Of a stretch of 10,541 bases of DNA, positions 7,421-10,541 are shown one piece after another (the first letter of the stretch is position 1; every line of letters begins with the position of its first letter). Both the position numbers and the translations under genes were made by a program. Source of the stretch: DATFAS01 sp035254305 (GTDB lineage: Bacteria; Bacillota; Bacilli; Aneurinibacillales; RAOX-1); the NCBI GenBank assembly GCA_035254305.1, contig DATFAS010000038.1, positions 1-10,541 on the forward strand, written 5' to 3'. The notes beneath the pieces are model-generated. The model saw only the letters and a list, made by a program, of their open reading frames with translations, did no database searches and was not told the origin of the DNA.

Positions 7421-7461
7421 GCCAGCACCATGAAGTTAATGATAACTTTTTGGTTGCTGGC
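7421..7461 (+). terminator. Candidate transcription terminator after hypE
   Basis: Outer arms GCCAGCACCA (7421-7430) and TGGTTGCTGGC (7451-7461) pair with a single bulge, and inner arms AAGTTA (7433-7438) and TAACTT (7443-7448) close on an ATGA loop, giving one long stem. It is followed by CTTCTTATTGTT, only moderately T-rich. It sits 23 nt after the hypE stop. The other side is not T-rich, so it should act on + strand transcripts. The structure is seen; its function is inferred. Confidence 0.6.
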
Positions 7462-7534
7462 CTTCTTATTGTTAAACTGGTGTTTTGTATTCTTTTCTAA
7501 AAATGAACCTGTTAAAGGGTAGTTAACTACTTAC

Positions 7535-8128
7535 TTATTGGCTGAGTTCATTTTCCGACTGTAGCTGCAAATCTCGAAGATGTTCACGATTAATATCCGG
7601 TACTGCAACCTTGCTACCGTCATCTTCAGTAACTACACCATTAATGATGGGCTTCTTTATTCCTTCTTCTACAGGATGAACAAACCCTGCAATCAAATGA
7701 TTAATTTGCTCTTGGTTAATATTTTCTTCCCGAATTAAATTTGCCAATACATCGACATTATCTCCTAGTTTAATAATCGTTTCATCCGGTATCCCTTTTG
7801 ATTTAAGTAGTTGAATGTCATTCGAAGCCTTCGAATCTATTGTGTTTAATGAAGTGGTAGCACTAGGAGTAGTGCTATTTACAAAGACTGTTGGATTATT
7901 ATTGTCGTATTCAATACTTGCACCTAGGGATTCGGCAATAAAACGAACGGGAACGTAATTATGTCCGTTGTAATTAAGCGTAATATATTCGCTACCTAAT
8001 TCTTTGCTTTGTCCATTAAATACATATTTTGTTGAAGACAAGTACGCCTGAATAGTATCTGTAGCAAATGCTACAGTTGTGGCAGAAATGACAATTCCAC
8101 AGGTTAAACCCAATATAAATTTTTTCAA
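7535..8128 (-). CDS. Secreted copper-amine-oxidase-like N-terminal (stalk) domain protein
   Basis: A 197-residue exported protein. Residues 1-22 form a signal peptide (KK, hydrophobic core, then AFA before T23). Residues about 26-83 match the copper amine oxidase N-terminal stalk domain, with the hallmark YVPVRFIAESLGA (58-70), LNYNG just before it and VFV at the end. This domain is common on Bacillota surface proteins and has no known catalysis by itself. Residues about 85-197 are polar, acid-rich and partly helical, and I cannot assign them. The start is TTG at 8126-8128, supported by AGAGGAGG 7 nt upstream and by the signal peptide beginning there. It is convergent with hypE and divergent from the carD-like gene, so it stands as its own unit. 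No catalytic amine oxidase domain follows. The domain call is firm; the function is unknown. Confidence 0.88.
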   Translation of the reverse strand: MKKFILGLTCGIVISATTVAFATDTIQAYLSSTKYVFNGQSKELGSEYITLNYNGHNYVPVRFIAESLGASIEYDNNNPTVFVNSTTPSATTSLNTIDSKASNDIQLLKSKGIPDETIIKLGDNVDVLANLIREENINQEQINHLIAGFVHPVEEGIKKPIINGVVTEDDGSKVAVPDINREHLRDLQLQSENELSQ

Positions 8129-8328
8129 CGTAGAGCCTCCTCTAAATACTATGTATTCATGACTAAATAAAGATAGTTATATTTACAATAACGTTCTTTC
8201 CTATATTACCATGGATATTTTGGTTAATAAACTAAAAAATACCATATTATGAACATCTATGCTTCAAATAAGAAATTGATAATGGTAGGAGAAAGTCATT
8301 GGGTGTTAGTTAAAAGTTTAAAAAATAT

Positions 8329-8357
8329 TTGTGTAAATTTTGATTTTGTGATATTCT
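8329..8357 (+). promoter_or_regulatory. Candidate extended -10 promoter for the carD-like gene
   Basis: TGATATTCT at 8349-8357 is an extended -10 (TG, one base, then TATTCT). A poor -35, TTGTGT, lies at 8329-8334 with a 17-nt spacer. Transcription would start near 8364 and give a leader of about 150 nt that includes the hairpin at 8407-8467. Called by eye in AT-rich DNA, so low certainty. Confidence 0.35.
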
Positions 8358-8399
8358 ATTTAAATCGAAACATTAATCGCTTTGAATTAATTCTAATTT

Positions 8400-8422
8400 A
8401 CATGTTAAATTCACATGTTAAA
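8400..8422 (+). repeat. Tandem direct repeat of ACATGTTAAA
   Basis: ACATGTTAAA occurs at 8400-8409 and again at 8413-8422, separated by TTC. Each copy holds the palindrome ACATGT. The second copy is part of the left arm of the inverted repeat at 8407-8467. It could be a pair of protein-binding sites or chance in AT-rich DNA. Confidence 0.6.
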
Positions 8423-8467
8423 AAGGGTTATCCTCGTTAGTGGTCACTCTTTTTAATATGTGAATTT
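8407..8467 (+). repeat. 19-bp inverted repeat / leader hairpin upstream of the carD-like gene
   Basis: AAATTCACATGTTAAAAAG (8407-8425) pairs with CTTTTTAATATGTGAATTT (8449-8467) over all 19 positions with one G-T wobble, around a 23-nt loop. The right arm runs into a T-rich stretch (TTTATTTA), so the RNA form looks like an intrinsic terminator, though the stem is unusually AT-rich. It ends 47 nt before the carD-like start codon and 33 nt before its ribosome binding site. It may be a terminator or attenuator of the leader, the 3' end of a small RNA, or a dyad operator. The pairing is seen directly; the role is inferred. Confidence 0.75.
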
Positions 8468-8500
8468 TTTATTTACAGGTGATTAACACGAATTTTAAAC

Positions 8501-8507
8501 GAGGAGG
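8501..8507 (+). promoter_or_regulatory. Ribosome binding site of the carD-like gene
   Basis: GAGGAGG lies 7 nt before ATG at 8515. It rules out the upstream in-frame GTG at 8479 as start, because the site would then lie inside the coding region. Confidence 0.8.
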
Positions 8508-8514
8508 CGGAAAT

Positions 8515-9000
8515 ATGTTTCAAGTTGGTGAAAAGATTTTTTATCCTTTGCTCGGAGCTGGGATTGTTGAGAGTATTGAAGAAAAAGAAGTCCTTGGCGC
8601 AAAAGAGTCTTATTATATTTTTAACATGATCTTAAGAAATCTTCAGGTTATGATTCCAGTTCGAAAGGCTGATAACTTAGTAATAAGAGAAGTCGTAGAT
8701 TTAGAAATATTGGATAACGCTGTAGCTATGTTTCATGGAGAACATCTTGTGCCAACTGTTCCATATCAAGAAAGGCGGCGTATTAATATCGATAAAATGA
8801 AGAGTGGAGATATTTTCGGGGGTGTGGAAGTGATCCTTGATTTAATGCTCTTAAACAGTCAAAAAAAACTTAATGTAGAAGATAAAACGATGTTGGATAA
8901 CGCTAAACAAATGTTAATTAGTGAGCTTGTAGTTGTAAAAGGGCTGAATACATTTGAGGCGGAAAAATTGTTAAATAGAGCAACAATTACTTCCATGTAG
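8515..9000 (+). CDS. CarD family transcriptional regulator (RNA-polymerase-interacting)
   Basis: A 161-residue cytoplasmic protein. The N-terminus MFQVGEKIFYPLLGAGIVE (1-19) is the start of the CarD/CdnL/TRCF RNA-polymerase-interacting domain, a small beta-rich fold that binds the polymerase beta subunit. That domain continues to about residue 60 with the typical YYIFNM and VMIPVRKADN stretches. The remainder is mostly helical, as in CarD, where it contacts DNA at the upstream edge of the promoter bubble. Length is as expected for the family. Proteins of this family modulate open-complex stability, often at rRNA and growth-related promoters. It is preceded by a long leader with a large hairpin and followed after 123 nt by a DEAD-box helicase gene. 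Bacillus members are known as YdeB/CarD; the precise role here is not shown. Confidence 0.92.
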   Translation: MFQVGEKIFYPLLGAGIVESIEEKEVLGAKESYYIFNMILRNLQVMIPVRKADNLVIREVVDLEILDNAVAMFHGEHLVPTVPYQERRRINIDKMKSGDIFGGVEVILDLMLLNSQKKLNVEDKTMLDNAKQMLISELVVVKGLNTFEAEKLLNRATITSM

Positions 9001-9024
9001 CAAGAAATAGTATTTTATTCTGCG

Positions 9025-9047
9025 AAAAGTCAATATTTTTGTCTTTT
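9025..9047 (+). terminator. Weak hairpin after the carD-like gene
   Basis: AAAAGTCAA (9025-9033) and TTGTCTTTT (9039-9047) pair except for one T-T mismatch, with a 5-nt loop, followed by ATTC. It lies 24 nt after the carD-like stop. The stem is AT-rich and no clean T-run follows, so it may be a weak terminator or nothing. Confidence 0.3.
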
Positions 9048-9123
9048 ATTCAGTAATGAATGATCGTAAGGCATTTAGTCAATTATAAAAAAATATAAAT
9101 GAAAGAAAAGAGGATTTTATAAT

Positions 9124-10541
9124 ATGAAAACATTTCATGAATTAGGCATCAGTGGACCTATCCAAAGAGCAATTACCGATATGGGGTTTGAAGAAGCTTC
9201 TCCTATTCAAGAGAAAGCCATCCCGATCGCTTTAACAGGGAAAGATATTATTGGTCAAGCACAAACAGGTACAGGAAAGACTGCGGCCTTTGCGATACCG
9301 ATCTTAGAAAAAGTGGATACTAGTAAGGAGTATGTTCAAGCTATTGTCATTGCGCCAACTAGAGAGTTAGCCATTCAAGTTTCTGAAGAAATCAATCGTT
9401 TAGCTAAATATATGGGAATACGTGCTTTGCCTATTTATGGTGGGCAGTCTATTGATCGTCAAATTCTAGCGTTGAAAAAACGGCCGCACATTATAACCGG
9501 AACACCAGGTAGACTTCTTGATCATATTAAACGTAAAACATTGCGTTTAGACCGCATCTCTATGGTTGTATTGGATGAAGCAGATGAAATGCTAGATATG
9601 GGTTTTATAGAGGATATTGAACGAATTCTTAAAGAGACCCCAGAGAACAAACAAACGTTACTGTTTTCTGCAACAATGCCCAAACCCATTCAAAATTTGG
9701 CTGAGAGATTTATGAGAGATCCTGAGCTTCTACAGATAAAAGCGAAGGAAGTAACTTCTCCAACCGTACAACAAATTTATTATGAGGTAAATGAACGAGA
9801 TAAATTTGATGCACTGTGCCGTATAATGGACGTGGATAATCCAGAGTTAGCTGTGATTTTTGGAAGAACTAAAAGGCGAGTGGATGAATTAAGCGATGCC
9901 TTAAGTAAGAGAGGATATCTTGCTGATGGCTTGCATGGAGATTTAAATCAAAGACAGCGGGATGTGGTAATGAATAAATTCCGAGAGGGAACCATTGATA
10001 TTTTAGTTGCGACAGATGTTGCTGCCAGAGGAATTGATGTTTCAGGAGTTACCCATGTCTACAATTTTGACATCCCTCAAGACCCCGAAAGCTATGTTCA
10101 CCGCATAGGTAGAACAGGGCGAGCGGGTAAAAAAGGATTAGCCATTACATTCGTTACACCGAGGGAAATGGGCCAAATTCGAAGTATTGAAAAAGCTTCG
10201 AAAGGTAAGATTCAACGCAAAACGATCCCGACTGTTGCGGAGGCAATGGAGTCCAAACAGAGAATGGCTTTAGAGAAAATGATTCAATTAGTGGAAGAGC
10301 AACAGTATGCTCCGTTTAAGGAAACAGCCAGCGAGCTCTTAGATCGTTATGATTCAATTACACTTGTTTCTGTTGCCTTAAAAATGTTAACGAAGGACGA
10401 GAAAGATGTTCCTGTTCAATTAACTTCCGAAGCACCGCGACATTCCAATAAGCCTAAATTAAAAGTAGAAGGAAAAAGAAGATCAAACTATAAAGGGAAT
10501 AAAGACTTTGGCGGGAAAGGTGAAAAAGGTAAACGTGAAAA
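9124..10541 (+). CDS. cshA: DEAD-box ATP-dependent RNA helicase (CshA/DeaD type), 3' end cut by window
   Basis: ATP-dependent RNA helicase, 472 codons in the window with no stop yet; B. subtilis CshA is of similar size, so only a short tail should be missing. All core motifs are present: Q motif with PIQ (27-29), motif I AQTGTGKT (46-53), PTRELA (78-83), GG (106-107), TPGRL (127-131), DEAD (151-154), SAT (182-184), then VATDVAARGIDV and HRIGRTGR (326-333). After the two RecA-like domains comes a helical region (about 370-430), then a Lys/Arg/Gly-rich tail (from about 440), typical of RNA-binding tails in this group. ATG at 9124 has AAGAGG (9108-9113) 10 nt upstream. Such helicases act in ribosome assembly and mRNA turnover, often with the degradosome and in the cold. 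The family is certain; CshA against another paralogue is less so. Confidence 0.94.
   Translation, partial: MKTFHELGISGPIQRAITDMGFEEASPIQEKAIPIALTGKDIIGQAQTGTGKTAAFAIPILEKVDTSKEYVQAIVIAPTRELAIQVSEEINRLAKYMGIRALPIYGGQSIDRQILALKKRPHIITGTPGRLLDHIKRKTLRLDRISMVVLDEADEMLDMGFIEDIERILKETPENKQTLLFSATMPKPIQNLAERFMRDPELLQIKAKEVTSPTVQQIYYEVNERDKFDALCRIMDVDNPELAVIFGRTKRRVDELSDALSKRGYLADGLHGDLNQRQRDVVMNKFREGTIDILVATDVAARGIDVSGVTHVYNFDIPQDPESYVHRIGRTGRAGKKGLAITFVTPREMGQIRSIEKASKGKIQRKTIPTVAEAMESKQRMALEKMIQLVEEQQYAPFKETASELLDRYDSITLVSVALKMLTKDEKDVPVQLTSEAPRHSNKPKLKVEGKRRSNYKGNKDFGGKGEKGKRE

Larger units (their letters stand above)
8129..8514. other. 386-nt divergent intergenic region
   Basis: AT-rich region between the divergently read stalk gene and the carD-like gene. 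It should hold promoters for both. On the + side I see an extended -10 candidate at 8349-8357, a tandem decamer at 8400-8422 and a large hairpin at 8407-8467, listed separately. Near the stalk gene there are small inverted repeats: TTTTGGTT / AACTAAAA (8218-8237, one wobble) and AATAC / GTATT (8145-8157). I could not find a convincing -35/-10 pair for the stalk gene. A 63-codon open frame at 8249-8440 has no ribosome binding site and runs into the hairpin, so I do not call it a gene. Confidence 0.6.

Noticed and set aside
8218..8237. Short inverted repeat TTTTGGTT / AACTAAAA as a terminator
   Set aside because: It is purely AT-rich with no T-run after it in either useful direction, and it sits upstream of both divergent genes, so it does not end any transcript seen here.
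8249..8440. 63-codon + strand open frame starting MNIYASNKK
   Set aside because: There is no ribosome binding site before the ATG, the DNA is AT-rich and promoter-like, the frame enters the hairpin at 8407-8467, and the product resembles nothing I know.
1..10541. CRISPR arrays, tRNA or rRNA genes, insertion sequences
   Set aside because: No regularly spaced repeats, no tRNA-like cloverleaf or rRNA segments, and no transposase frames were seen on either strand.

Overview
The window carries the downstream part of a [NiFe] uptake-hydrogenase operon on the + strand (1-7397), then a convergent gene for a secreted 'stalk'-domain protein on the - strand (7535-8128), and then two housekeeping-type + strand genes: a CarD-family RNA-polymerase-binding protein (8515-9000) and a CshA/DeaD-type DEAD-box RNA helicase cut by the window end (9124-10541). 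AT-rich codon use, strong GGAGG-type ribosome binding sites, GTG and TTG starts, a copper-amine-oxidase-like stalk domain and a CshA-like helicase together suggest a Gram-positive Bacillota, most likely a Bacillales / Paenibacillaceae-like organism. That assignment is inference.

Hydrogenase region. The first 72 bases, in frame 1, are the very C-terminus of a [NiFe]-hydrogenase large subunit: the proximal Ni-binding motif PCLACAVH followed by a 15-residue extension and a stop. It is followed by a membrane cytochrome b subunit (HyaC-like), the maturation endopeptidase expected to remove that C-terminal extension (HyaD-like), a 140-residue protein with two CxxC pairs that I do not recognise, and a complete set of pleiotropic maturation genes in the order hypA-hypB-hypF-hypC-hypD-hypE. 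HypF and HypE make the cyanide ligands from carbamoyl phosphate, HypC and HypD assemble the Fe(CN)2CO unit, HypA and HypB insert nickel, and the HyaD-like protease clips the large-subunit tail. The cytochrome b would then pass electrons from H2 to quinone. Genes are packed with overlaps of 4 to 23 nt or very short gaps, which indicates one transcript and translational coupling. A long imperfect hairpin at 7421-7461 probably marks the end of this operon.

Downstream region. The 386-nt stretch between the divergent stalk gene and carD holds a possible extended -10 promoter (8349-8357), a tandem decamer repeat and a striking 19-bp inverted repeat (8407-8467) that would form a hairpin in the carD leader. 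This could be an attenuator, a terminator of a short RNA, or an operator. It and the unrecognised Cys4 protein at 1326-1748 are the two least explained items. No rRNA or tRNA genes, CRISPR arrays or insertion sequences were seen.
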